Of a stretch of DNA of 13,637 nucleotides, positions 1-7,897 are shown piece by piece; within the stretch, counting starts at the first letter, position 1, and each line of letters opens with the position of its first letter. The notes beneath the pieces are model-generated. The model saw only the letters and a program-made list of their open reading frames with translations, was not told the DNA's origin and made no database searches. Source of the DNA: UBA970 sp049419605 (GTDB taxonomy: Bacteria > Bacillota_I > Bacilli_A > RFN20 > CAG-826); assembly GCA_049419605.1 (NCBI GenBank), contig JBMSKF010000018.1, positions 1-13,637 on the forward strand, read 5' to 3'. Both the position numbers and the translations under genes were made by a program.

Positions 1-1079
<1,079 letters not shown>

Positions 1080-1230
1080 AAAGTTGATTCTAGTTCATGT
1101 TTTAAATTATCTGGTTTGTTCTTGTATAAAGAAAAATTGACGTTATTGTTTGTCTTGTTTTGCTTAGTTTTCAAAGATCAGTGCCTCACGCTTGCTCTCG
1201 CAAAAAAAAGGTGTCCCTTTTGACGTGTGC
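1080..1230 (-). promoter_or_regulatory. Pre-16S rRNA leader with boxA antitermination element
   Basis: This is the transcribed leader between the inferred rRNA start site and the mature 16S 5' end. At 1166-1180 the minus strand reads TGATCTTTGAAAACT, which closely matches the Bacillus-type boxA consensus (TGTTCTTTGAAAACT) bound by NusB/NusE during rRNA antitermination. An A-rich spacer separates it from 16S. The partner for the RNase III processing stem would lie 3' of 16S, outside the window. The boxA match is seen directly; its role is inferred from the family. Confidence 0.75.
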
Positions 1231-1265
1231 CTAATAAGATTACCAATATCATTCAAATAAGTCAA
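1230..1265 (-). promoter_or_regulatory. Probable rRNA operon promoter
   Basis: On the minus strand, TTGACT (1260-1265) is followed after 17 bases by TAATCT (1237-1242). The -35 matches five of six consensus bases; the -10 matches only three of six. The bases after the -10 read TATTAGGC, so a G start at 1230-1231 is possible, as is common for growth-regulated Bacillota rRNA promoters. The position just upstream of boxA supports the call; the weak -10 limits it. Confidence 0.55.
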
Positions 1266-1269
1266 GAAA

Positions 1270-1870
1270 TAATTAAGAAAAGTTTTCTTTTTATTTCCGT
1301 TACTTTTTCAAAGATATTGATCGTCTTTTACGACCTAGTTTTAAGTAGGCGCAAGTAAGATTAAAACATATCCAATTTTTAAATGCAAGCATTATAGTTC
1401 TTATTTTAAATTATGCTGATGAAATGCGACTATTTCTTATTCCGAATTGGGTCTATAAAACACTAAAATTGTCGTTAATAATATTTACTTTTTTAATAGT
1501 TTCTTCCAATTAACGCAAAATCGAGAATGAGTGGATAAAGCGATTTAACCAGCTTGATTTTAATGGTTATGAATAAAACGATCATTTCTATATGCATATC
1601 ATTGAGATAAATATAGGATAAAGCCAATCACGAACTATAGTAGATGTTTTGATAAATAAATCTCATTAAAAACGAAGTTAATAATTGAGTTATACTCAAT
1701 AAACTTCGATTCTAATCTTACTAAATTGCCAAACAATGCTAGAGACTTACACGCCAACAGTCTTTCGCAAATTGCATATGCGATTGCACTTTTGGTAAAA
1801 CTTCATGAGTTTGAGGCTATCGAATCATGGTCAGCAATTCCACACTTTCATTTCATTCAACATAAACAAA
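1270..1870. other. Gene-free intergenic region between the rRNA promoter and the operon terminator
   Basis: About 600 AT-rich bases with no gene I can support on either strand. The longest open frame, a TTG-started plus-strand frame at 1726-1947, runs through the terminator and into the 3' end of the BI-1 gene and has no ribosome binding site, so it is not annotated. Visible structure is limited to a second boxA-core copy at 1305-1315 and a two-part dyad at 1673-1708. No tRNA, IS end or repeat array was recognised. The stretch at about 1720-1860 looks less AT-rich than its surroundings and could be a decayed gene, but none of its translations is recognisable. Confidence 0.6.
1673..1708 (-). 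repeat. Two-part inverted repeat, possible weak minus-strand terminator
   Basis: CGAAGTT (1673-1679) pairs with AACTTCG (1702-1708), and inside it ATTGAGT (1684-1690) pairs with ACTCAAT (1694-1700) around a three-base loop. A 4-by-1 internal loop separates the two 7-bp stems. In minus-strand RNA the structure is followed by TTTTT, so it could be a backup terminator behind the strong one at 1871-1904. It could also be an operator or chance in AT-rich DNA. Confidence 0.35.
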
Positions 1871-1904
1871 ATAAAAAAACATCACCTATCAAGGTGATGT
1901 TTTC
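1871..1904 (-). terminator. Intrinsic terminator closing the long minus-strand gene cluster
   Basis: A perfect 9-bp stem, ACATCACCT (1879-1887) with AGGTGATGT (1892-1900), encloses a 4-base loop. In minus-strand RNA it is followed by seven U residues (A-run at 1873-1879) and lies 23 bases past the stop of the BI-1 gene. A T-run on the plus side would also allow function in the other direction, but no plus-strand gene is present. It insulates the rRNA promoter from read-through. Confidence 0.9.
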
Positions 1905-1923
1905 AACAAAGATTTGCCCTGAA

Positions 1924-2619
1924 TTAACGACGACCGCCGCTACGTGAGGCAGCTAAGAAGCGAAGAATTCTTAAGAAAATATTGATGAAGGAAATATAAA
2001 GACTAAAGGCAAGATACATCGCTTCACCCGTGGTAATATCACCCGATGCAGCGATTTGTTTAACGAACCAAACTTGATAAGCAACGATGAGTAAAACCAC
2101 ACCGAAAATACCAAATGAAATAAACCAATCCATCGAGGCACTGCCGATGAATAAATTCACAAAGCTTAATAAAATGAGTCCCAACATCGCAACAAAAGCA
2201 AATTGACCAAGACCTAATAAACTCGTTTTTGTGGTAGCCCCATATGCAGCAAATGCGCCAAAGACAAATGCAGAAATACCAAACGCAGTGCCGATCATTT
2301 CAACTGAATACACCATAGGTAACGTCGATAAAACCACACCCATGCTACCGGCATACATGAAAAAAGGAATGCTAGGATTTCCCACACCTCGGCGAAGACC
2401 ACCAAATAAAAACCAAATGTAACTAATGATTAAAGTAATAATACTGGCAATCATTAAGCCACTATACATCGTGGGTGAAATAACACCACTAGCTAAGGCA
2501 ATGAATACAAGCATCGCCATCACTGCTGTGATACCTAATGCGACCGCCATCCAAGTAAAAACTTTCACCAATGGGGATGTCGACGTAGAGCTTGCATAAG
2601 ATTGATAAGGATGTTCCAT
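1924..2619 (-). CDS. BI-1/YetJ family (Bax inhibitor-1, UPF0005) membrane protein
   Basis: A 231-residue, strongly hydrophobic protein with about seven membrane segments between residues 18 and 222 and a basic tail (SRSGGRR). Family marks are YGATTKTSLLGLGQF (126-140), the following LVN-like segment (about 152-156) and the C-terminal LYISFINIFLRILR (207-220). Characterised members are pH-dependent calcium leak channels, such as B. subtilis YetJ. The two aspartates of the YetJ pH sensor, found in family motifs YDxxQIK and LYLDFIN, align here with Gln182 and Ser210, so gating is unlikely to be conventional. GGAGGT lies 9 bases before the ATG. It is the last gene of the cluster, 84 bases after tpiA. 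Family assignment is firm; the physiological role is unknown. Confidence 0.9.
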   Translation of the reverse strand: MEHPYQSYASSTSTSPLVKVFTWMAVALGITAVMAMLVFIALASGVISPTMYSGLMIASIITLIISYIWFLFGGLRRGVGNPSIPFFMYAGSMGVVLSTLPMVYSVEMIGTAFGISAFVFGAFAAYGATTKTSLLGLGQFAFVAMLGLILLSFVNLFIGSASMDWFISFGIFGVVLLIVAYQVWFVKQIAASGDITTGEAMYLAFSLYISFINIFLRILRFLAASRSGGRR

Positions 2620-2685
2620 ACCATTTTTACCTCCGTAATTTAATAATTAAACAATAACAAATTCAATTCAAAAATAAAGAAATAT

Positions 2686-2703
2686 GATTCAATAATTTAA
2701 ATC
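2686..2703 (-). terminator. Weak AT-rich hairpin directly after tpiA
   Basis: Immediately after the tpiA stop, minus-strand RNA can form a 7-bp stem with one G-U pair (GATTTAA with TTGAATC) around ATTA, followed by a U-rich but interrupted tract. It could partly terminate the glycolytic transcript before the BI-1 gene. The low GC content makes it a poor candidate. Confidence 0.25.
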
Positions 2704-3462
2704 TTAACGAAGCATGTTCGTTAACAACTCTTCAAAAGACGTCACATTTAAAGAAGCACCACCAACAAGTGCACCATCTACATCAGGTTGAGTTAGATAA
2801 TCTTTGATGTTATTTGGTTTGACACTGCCGCCATAAAGAATAAGCGTAGCTTGTGCAGCTTCGGGATGAAACATTTCTTCTAAGCGTTCACGAATATAAT
2901 TTGCGATATCTTGCGCGTGTTCTTTACTCGCGTTTTTACCAGTGCCAATACTCCAAACAGGTTCATATGCGATGACAACGTGTTGTAAATGCTCGGCAGT
3001 CATCCCTGCTAAACCAATAAGCAATTGATCTCGAATAACTGCTTTGGTGCGGCCGTGATCATAATCATCACTTGATTCACCAACACAATAAACGACGGTT
3101 AAACCTTCTGATAATGCCTTCAACATTTTTTTATTGCAGATTAAATTGGTTTCACCAAAATAATTTCTTCGTTCTGAATGGCCAATTAAAGTCCAATCGA
3201 TTCCAATTTCTTTAAGCATGGGAACACTAATTTCTCCGGTAAATGCTCCTTGATTTTCAAAATGAATATTTTGCGCACTGACAATTAATCCAGGATTGTG
3301 TTGCTTGACGGTTGCCAAAGATAAATAAGTTGGAGCCACACCTAATAAAATATTATTTTGTTGTGCTTTTTCCACTAATGGAATCGATGCTTTCGCAAAT
3401 TGAGTTGCTTCCGCAATCGTCAGATTCATTTTCCAGTTACCGAGTAATAATTTTTTTCGCAT
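2704..3462 (-). CDS. tpiA: Triosephosphate isomerase
   Basis: Interconverts dihydroxyacetone phosphate and glyceraldehyde 3-phosphate in cytosolic glycolysis, as a TIM-barrel dimer. All active-site elements are visible in the 252-residue product: Asn9 and Lys11 in GNWKM, His95 in IGHSERR, the general base Glu167 in AYEPVW, the phosphate-gripping loop SIGTGK (171-176), and the phosphate-binding GGSV (211-214) and GG (234-235). The length is normal. The ATG lies 5 bases after the pgk stop, and its likely ribosome binding site (AGGG, 3471-3474) is embedded in the last pgk codons, so translation is probably coupled to pgk. It is the third gene of the gap-pgk-tpiA cluster. Confidence 0.98.
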   Translation of the reverse strand: MRKKLLLGNWKMNLTIAEATQFAKASIPLVEKAQQNNILLGVAPTYLSLATVKQHNPGLIVSAQNIHFENQGAFTGEISVPMLKEIGIDWTLIGHSERRNYFGETNLICNKKMLKALSEGLTVVYCVGESSDDYDHGRTKAVIRDQLLIGLAGMTAEHLQHVVIAYEPVWSIGTGKNASKEHAQDIANYIRERLEEMFHPEAAQATLILYGGSVKPNNIKDYLTQPDVDGALVGGASLNVTSFEELLTNMLR

Positions 3463-3467
3463 ATTGA

Positions 3468-4682
3468 TTACCCTAAGATGACATCAATTCCAGGCAAGTG
3501 CCCAGCATTTTCAATCATTTCTAATGAAGCACCACCACCTGTGGATACATGTGAAAAGTCATGCATGTAACCAAATTGGGCCACGGCTGCTGCAGAATCG
3601 CCACCACCGCAAACGGTAAAGGCTTTTGAACCTAATAAACGCACAGCTTGGCAAACGGATTCGGTGCCTTTGGTGAATTGTGGTTTTTCAAAAACACCCA
3701 TTGGGCCGTTCCAGAAAATCGTTTTAGCCTGAAGAATGATCTTGGTAAATTTCGCAATCGTTTTTGGACCAATATCCATGCCCATCATCTCGCCACGAAT
3801 TTCGCCTTCATGCGTTTCAATTCTTGTAGGATTATCAAAATTGTCGCTTACCACATAATCATCTGCAAAGATTAGTTTGCCTTTTGCTTTTGCAATGACA
3901 CCGCGCGCATAGTCTAGTTGATCTGCTTCAAAGGGTGAAGTTCCAATCGATTTACCTTGGGCCTTTAAAAAGGTATAGGTCATGGCTCCACCAATGAGGA
4001 CATAATCACATCTTGCTAATAATTCATCGATAACTTTAATCTTGTCGGACACTTTAAATCCACCCATAATCGCAACATAGGGGCGATCATTTGGATTCAC
4101 TTGAACGACTTTCGCTAAAGATTGTACTTCCTTTTCAACGAGGTAACCGATGGCAACGGGTTTACCTTGTTTTTTTAATAATTCAGGAATGCCATATGTA
4201 GAGGCATGGGCGCGATGAGCACTGCCGAAAGCATCCATGACAAAGGCATCGGCTAATTGCGCCCATGCTTGTGCCAACGTTGCATCATTTTTTTCTTCGC
4301 CCACTTCATAGCGAGTATTTTGTACAAGTAAAACCTGTCCGTCTTTTAATGTTTGAACTAACTTTTCTAAACCCGGACCTTTGGTATCTTGAGAAAAAAC
4401 AACGGGTTGTTTTAATAACTCCCCTAACCGCAATGCAACAACTTGAAGATTATTTTTCTTCTTATCATCTTCAATTTTTGCCGGTTCTTTATGCGAAATT
4501 TTCCCTAAGTGAGAAAGTAATATTAATCGCGCTCCTTGTTTCATTAAATATTGAATCGTGGGAAGGGCTGCAACAATACGATTATCATCGCGAATTTTAC
4601 CTTCCTTTAACGGGACATTAAAATCGACTCGGACGATAACTTTTTTACCATTCAAATTGGTTAAACTTGCTAAATTTTTCAT
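3468..4682 (-). CDS. pgk: Phosphoglycerate kinase
   Basis: Transfers phosphate from 1,3-bisphosphoglycerate to ADP, the first ATP-yielding step of glycolysis, in the cytosol. The 404-residue product shows the N-terminal substrate motif RVDFNVP (18-24), SHLG (57-60), the substrate arginine in NTRY (Arg124), the hinge motif GGFKVSDKI (207-215), FWNGPMGVFE (333-342) and the nucleotide-binding GGGDS (359-363). The usual LEN-x-RF motif reads VQNTRY, a mild variation. ATG at 4682 is chosen because AAAGGAGAG precedes it. An in-frame start at 4712 would put the N-terminus inside a terminator hairpin. It follows gap across a 59-base gap containing that terminator and precedes tpiA by 5 bases. Confidence 0.97.
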   Translation of the reverse strand: MKNLASLTNLNGKKVIVRVDFNVPLKEGKIRDDNRIVAALPTIQYLMKQGARLILLSHLGKISHKEPAKIEDDKKKNNLQVVALRLGELLKQPVVFSQDTKGPGLEKLVQTLKDGQVLLVQNTRYEVGEEKNDATLAQAWAQLADAFVMDAFGSAHRAHASTYGIPELLKKQGKPVAIGYLVEKEVQSLAKVVQVNPNDRPYVAIMGGFKVSDKIKVIDELLARCDYVLIGGAMTYTFLKAQGKSIGTSPFEADQLDYARGVIAKAKGKLIFADDYVVSDNFDNPTRIETHEGEIRGEMMGMDIGPKTIAKFTKIILQAKTIFWNGPMGVFEKPQFTKGTESVCQAVRLLGSKAFTVCGGGDSAAAVAQFGYMHDFSHVSTGGGASLEMIENAGHLPGIDVILG

Positions 4683-4700
4683 GTTCTCTCCTTTGATAAA

Positions 4701-4726
4701 AAAAACACTCACGTTTCCGTGAGTGT
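4701..4726 (-). terminator. Intrinsic terminator between gap and pgk (GAAA tetraloop)
   Basis: In minus-strand RNA, ACACTCACG pairs perfectly with CGTGAGTGT around a GAAA tetraloop, followed by an uninterrupted run of U residues. The stem begins 15 bases after the gap stop, and the U-run ends about 9 bases before the pgk ribosome binding site. This has canonical terminator form. Because no promoter fits between it and pgk, pgk and tpiA must depend on read-through or on a promoter inside gap. Confidence 0.85.
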
Positions 4727-4741
4727 CGTTATTTGGTGTGA

Positions 4742-5782
4742 TTACTTTAAGCCAAGCACGGTCGCAAATTGCTTCACTAAGCGGATGTATTGCGAGGTAT
4801 AGGAGTATTCATTGTCATACCAAGAAACAATCTTTAATAATTGTTTGCCTTCAGCATTGACAAGTAATTTAGTTTGGGTTGCATCAAAGATAGAACCCGC
4901 GGTGGAACCGATAATATCCGAACTGACAATTTCATCTTCGGTATAATCTAAAACATTTTTTAATTTGCCATTGGCAGCGGCTTTGAATAATTGATTCACT
5001 TCTGCTTCATCTTTGACCGGCTTTTTCAAGGTGACGGTTAAGTCAACTAAAGAACCATCAATAACGGGAACACGTAAAGCACCACCATTTAAACGGCCTT
5101 TCACTTCAGGAATGACTAAGTGTAATGCTTTTGCAGCACCTGTTGAAGAAGGAACAATGTTTGCAGCAGCAGCGCGGCCACGACGATTGTCACCTTTTTT
5201 CACTAAGTCTAGTGTGGTTTGATCATTGGTGTAAGCATGAACGGTTGTCATAAAGCCAGTTTCGATACCATACGCATCGTTTAAGACTTTCACTAATGGG
5301 GCTAAGCAGTTTGTTGTGCAGCTTGCACCAGAAATGACATCCATTTGTGCGGTTAATTTATCTTCGTTAACCCCATAAACATAGGTTGGGGTTTCGCTGT
5401 CGGCTGGTGCAGAAATCACAACACCTTTAGCTTTACCAGAGGTGATATGAACTTTGGCATCTTCTTTACCTTTAAAACGACCGGTGCATTCTAAGACTAA
5501 ATCAGCACCATATTGTGACCAGTTAATTAAAGTAGGATCTGCTTGACCTAAGACTGGAATAGGACGACCATTGAAAATAATCGCTTTACCATCAGCAGAA
5601 GTTTCTAAGGTACCACCTGAGAAACGACCATGGGTCGTGTCATACTTTAATAAATAAGTTAAGGTTTTTGCATCGGTTAAGTCATTGATGGCGACGACTT
5701 CGATACCACCGACTTCAACGATTCTACGGAAGGATAATCGGCCAATTCGACCAAATCCATTAATTGCAACTTTAATTGCCAT
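4742..5782 (-). CDS. gap: Glyceraldehyde-3-phosphate dehydrogenase, phosphorylating, glycolytic type
   Basis: Oxidises glyceraldehyde 3-phosphate with phosphate and NAD+ to 1,3-bisphosphoglycerate, as a cytosolic tetramer. Seen in the 346-residue product are the Rossmann motif NGFGRIGR (8-15), a dinucleotide-selecting NDL with Asp34, the catalytic Cys155 in SGASCTTNC, His182 in TTVHAY, the S-loop (RRGRAAAANIVPSSTGAAKA, about 190-209) and the C-terminal SWYDNEYSY (330-338). Asp34 and the S-loop favour NAD+ and the glycolytic direction over a GapB-type enzyme. ATG at 5782 is chosen over an in-frame TTG two codons earlier because AGGAGG (5791-5796) is 8 bases from the ATG and only 2 from the TTG. 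It is the first of three consecutive glycolytic genes and has its own putative promoter. Confidence 0.97.
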   Translation of the reverse strand: MAIKVAINGFGRIGRLSFRRIVEVGGIEVVAINDLTDAKTLTYLLKYDTTHGRFSGGTLETSADGKAIIFNGRPIPVLGQADPTLINWSQYGADLVLECTGRFKGKEDAKVHITSGKAKGVVISAPADSETPTYVYGVNEDKLTAQMDVISGASCTTNCLAPLVKVLNDAYGIETGFMTTVHAYTNDQTTLDLVKKGDNRRGRAAAANIVPSSTGAAKALHLVIPEVKGRLNGGALRVPVIDGSLVDLTVTLKKPVKDEAEVNQLFKAAANGKLKNVLDYTEDEIVSSDIIGSTAGSIFDATQTKLLVNAEGKQLLKIVSWYDNEYSYTSQYIRLVKQFATVLGLK

Positions 5783-5795
5783 ATACAAGGCCTCC

Positions 5796-5843
5796 TGGTA
5801 TTTTTACCAAAAGTATTATATATGATTAATTTTAAAGAATAAA
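5796..5843 (-). promoter_or_regulatory. Putative gap promoter with an inverted repeat at the start site
   Basis: The minus strand has a perfect TATAAT at 5815-5820, with only a weak -35 (TTTATT, 5838-5843) 17 bases upstream. Transcription would start near 5808. An inverted repeat, TGGTA-4-TACCA (5796-5809), lies at that start site and touches the AGGAGG ribosome binding site. It could be an operator or a 5' hairpin in the mRNA. The -10 is seen directly; activity and regulation are inferred. Confidence 0.5.
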
Positions 5844-5859
5844 GGTTTTTAACCTAACT

Positions 5860-6078
5860 TTAAATTGCTTTTATTCCTTTGAATAGTGTCGCTAAATCCA
5901 CATCTAAAACATTGGCTAATTTTTCTAGAATTTTAATCGTAGGATTTCGTTTGCCACGTTCTAAATCTGATAAATAATTACGGTTAATATTCGCTTCAAT
6001 AGATAAGGTCAATTGTGACCAACCTTTTGCAGATCGTAAATAGGCAATACGCTTACCAAGCTGTTGGAGGATCGTCAT
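5860..6078 (-). CDS. Small Xre/Cro-C1 family DNA-binding regulator
   Basis: A 72-residue protein that is almost entirely one helix-turn-helix domain. The recognisable core runs from LGKRIAYLRSAKGWSQ (7-22) through NYLSDLERGKRNPTI (34-48) to LDVDLATLF (58-66), the pattern of Cro/C1-type repressors and restriction-modification controller proteins. No extra ligand or dimerisation domain is present, so it probably dimerises through the same fold. The ATG overlaps the whiA stop (ATGA), with AGGTGG upstream, so translation is coupled to whiA. The gap gene follows after 77 bases. In many Firmicutes the position before gap holds the glycolytic repressor CggR, so a role in controlling gap is plausible but unproven. 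No restriction-modification genes lie nearby. Confidence 0.9.
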   Translation of the reverse strand: MTILQQLGKRIAYLRSAKGWSQLTLSIEANINRNYLSDLERGKRNPTIKILEKLANVLDVDLATLFKGIKAI

Positions 6079-7037
6079 GATCCACCTTTTAATTTCTTCG
6101 CAAGGACCATTAAACCTCTAAATAAATGGTTCAACTGACTCTTACTAATTGGTTTTTGATAGAACGTTGACATCTTGATGGCTAGTTCTTCTAGACTACT
6201 TGAATCATGTTTCAGTCTTAATCGACATAGTTTTTCAAGTTTTGCATTATCTAAATGATCTAAACCGATAACGCGATCAATCAATTGAATCGCTTGCTTT
6301 TGTTTTTTTGCTGCAGCAATCGTTTTCGCCATATTCGCATTTTCACAAATTTGTAAACGATTTTCTGAATTTGAAAAATCTCTTGCGACTCTGATATTTT
6401 CAAATTCTAACGTCGCTTCAGTCGCGCCCATGAAGATAAGAAAATCTGCAATTTGATCTGATTTCTTTAAATAAAGAATGTACTTTCCTTTGCGAGGAAT
6501 GAGTTTAAAAGAAAATCTTAAATTTTTTACTTGTCTTAATAATCGTTGGATTTCAGTTAAAAAATCTTCATCATCACTATTCATTTCAAGATGATAGGAG
6601 GAACTTGAAGGATGATTGACACTTCCATTCGCTAAAAATAAACCGCTTAGGTAACCCGCAATTGCATCCACGCTACTAAATTGTTTTAAGTAAACTTCAG
6701 GAGAAGAATCAAAATCTAAGTGAATCGCTTTTAATATTTCACTCACACGTTCTTCAAAGATAATCCAATAGGTTTGTCGTTGACTAAATCTTGGTGATTG
6801 GCGGTACTCAAATTTTGGGTGAACTTTTAAAACACTTTTACTTGTTTGATAAAGGAATTGAGCAATTTTAGCATATCGAGTCGACAAGGTAAGTTTTTCA
6901 TTTTTCTTGGAAAAGATATATCGACCATTTGCCTTGACAAAACCCGCAAACATCGCTAGTTTACGATCTTTATCATAAGGCTTTGTGGTTAATTCTTCTT
7001 TAACCGTCGCCGTAAAGGATTGGATTTGCGAGTTCAT
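6075..7037 (-). CDS. whiA: WhiA-family DNA-binding protein
   Basis: WhiA proteins combine an N-terminal fold derived from LAGLIDADG homing endonucleases, without nuclease activity, with a C-terminal helix-turn-helix. They drive sporulation genes in actinomycetes and influence cell division and chromosome segregation in Bacillota. The 320-residue length is typical. Visible marks are AGYLSGLFLANGSVNHP, the second LAGLIDADG-like repeat near the middle, followed by SYHLEMNSDDEDFL, and the C-terminal SSLEELAIKM...KPISKSQLNH helix-turn-helix at about 279-307. The start overlaps the rapZ stop (ATGA) with little ribosome binding site, indicating coupling; the stop overlaps the downstream xre start. 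The glmR (yvcK) gene that normally lies between rapZ and whiA is absent. Confidence 0.93.
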   Translation of the reverse strand: MNSQIQSFTATVKEELTTKPYDKDRKLAMFAGFVKANGRYIFSKKNEKLTLSTRYAKIAQFLYQTSKSVLKVHPKFEYRQSPRFSQRQTYWIIFEERVSEILKAIHLDFDSSPEVYLKQFSSVDAIAGYLSGLFLANGSVNHPSSSSYHLEMNSDDEDFLTEIQRLLRQVKNLRFSFKLIPRKGKYILYLKKSDQIADFLIFMGATEATLEFENIRVARDFSNSENRLQICENANMAKTIAAAKKQKQAIQLIDRVIGLDHLDNAKLEKLCRLRLKHDSSSLEELAIKMSTFYQKPISKSQLNHLFRGLMVLAKKLKGGS

Positions 7038-7891
7038 TCTTGATCAGTATGTTTATGAATATCTCGATGAATCATTAAAACCCCTAAAGGAAATTTAGCT
7101 TTGAGTTTTTCTCCTAGAGCCTGGGCAAATACTACCGAGCGATGCCGGCCACCTGTGCAGCCAACACCGATTTCATAAAATGGTCTTTCTTCCTTGATTA
7201 ATTCAGGAATCACTACTTCTAAATATTTTTCCGCTTGATCTAATAATAGTTGAAACATTTTTTGTGAAGTCACAAATTCAATCACAGGTTTGTCTAAACC
7301 TGATAAGGCTTTCAGTGCAGGTTGATAATAAGGATTTTCTAAAATCCTTAAATCAAAAACAAAATCAGCATCAAGAGGAATACCGTGTTTAAATCCAAAG
7401 GTAACAAGCCCAATGGTTAAATGGGATTGATTGATGCTAAACATGGAAATTAATTGTTGTCTGAATTGCGTGACTGAAAAACCGGTACTATCAAACATTA
7501 CATCGACGTGGGCTCTTAATGATTCGACTAAGGCTTGATCTCGTTGAATCGCTTGCAATAATGTAAAGCCCTCTGATTGAAGAGGATGCAAATGACGTGT
7601 AAGTTTATATCGGGAGACAAGATCGATTTCTTTGGCAATTAAGCAAATAACTTTTGCTTTTAAACCTGATATTTTTTTGGCAGCATCAATTGCCTTTTGG
7701 GCATTAAATAAGGAGACAATGACAACGGTTCTAGTTTCTCCTGTTTGAGAATGTAGATGATGGAATAATGAATCAAAAAGTTCAACAGGAGGATTCTCAA
7801 TACATTGATATTTCATTTCTTCAAAGGCAAAGACTGCAGTTGATTTACCTGCCCCTGACATCCCTGTTAAGATAATTAATTCGTTATGCAT
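7034..7891 (-). CDS. rapZ: RapZ/YvcJ family nucleotide-binding protein
   Basis: A 285-residue protein with an N-terminal P-loop, GMSGAGKS (10-17), and the family's C-terminal signature GCTGGRHRSV (244-253). DSTGFS (134-139) and the ENPYYQ segment (175-180) also fit. E. coli RapZ is an RNA-binding adaptor controlling glmS mRNA through GlmY/GlmZ; B. subtilis YvcJ hydrolyses nucleotides and affects competence. No sRNA partner is visible here, so the Bacillota-type role is more likely. The second nucleotide motif, usually VDNLPP, reads IENPP (31-35) with one residue missing. The start at 7891 has no Shine-Dalgarno, but a TATAAT lies six bases upstream, so the mRNA may be leaderless. Its stop overlaps the whiA start. 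Confidence 0.94.
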   Translation of the reverse strand: MHNELIILTGMSGAGKSTAVFAFEEMKYQCIENPPVELFDSLFHHLHSQTGETRTVVIVSLFNAQKAIDAAKKISGLKAKVICLIAKEIDLVSRYKLTRHLHPLQSEGFTLLQAIQRDQALVESLRAHVDVMFDSTGFSVTQFRQQLISMFSINQSHLTIGLVTFGFKHGIPLDADFVFDLRILENPYYQPALKALSGLDKPVIEFVTSQKMFQLLLDQAEKYLEVVIPELIKEERPFYEIGVGCTGGRHRSVVFAQALGEKLKAKFPLGVLMIHRDIHKHTDQE

Positions 7892-7897
7892 AAAACC

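Noticed and set aside
1391..1419. TATAAT on the minus strand at 1391-1396 as an upstream rRNA promoter
   Set aside because: No -35 hexamer is present at 16-18 bases (TCAGCA at 17), so the hexamer alone in AT-rich DNA is not enough.
1726..1947. TTG-started plus-strand open frame of 73 codons
   Set aside because: It has no ribosome binding site, reads through the terminator hairpin into the 3' end of the BI-1 gene, and its product is unrecognisable.
4683..4712. Upstream in-frame start for pgk
   Set aside because: The extra ten codons would cover the U-run and part of the stem of the gap terminator, whereas ATG at 4682 has AAAGGAGAG in front and gives the normal PGK N-terminus.
5783..5788. TTG start for gap two codons upstream
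   Set aside because: It is only two bases from AGGAGG; the ATG at 5782 has proper spacing and gives the canonical N-terminus.
5843..5855. AGGTT-3-AACCT hairpin just after the xre stop as a terminator
   Set aside because: It has only 5 bp and an interrupted U-tract (TTATTCTTT), and it overlaps the weak gap -35 region.
5860..6078. Xre gene as a toxin-antitoxin or restriction-modification controller module
   Set aside because: No toxin, methylase or endonuclease gene is next to it; its neighbours are whiA and gap.
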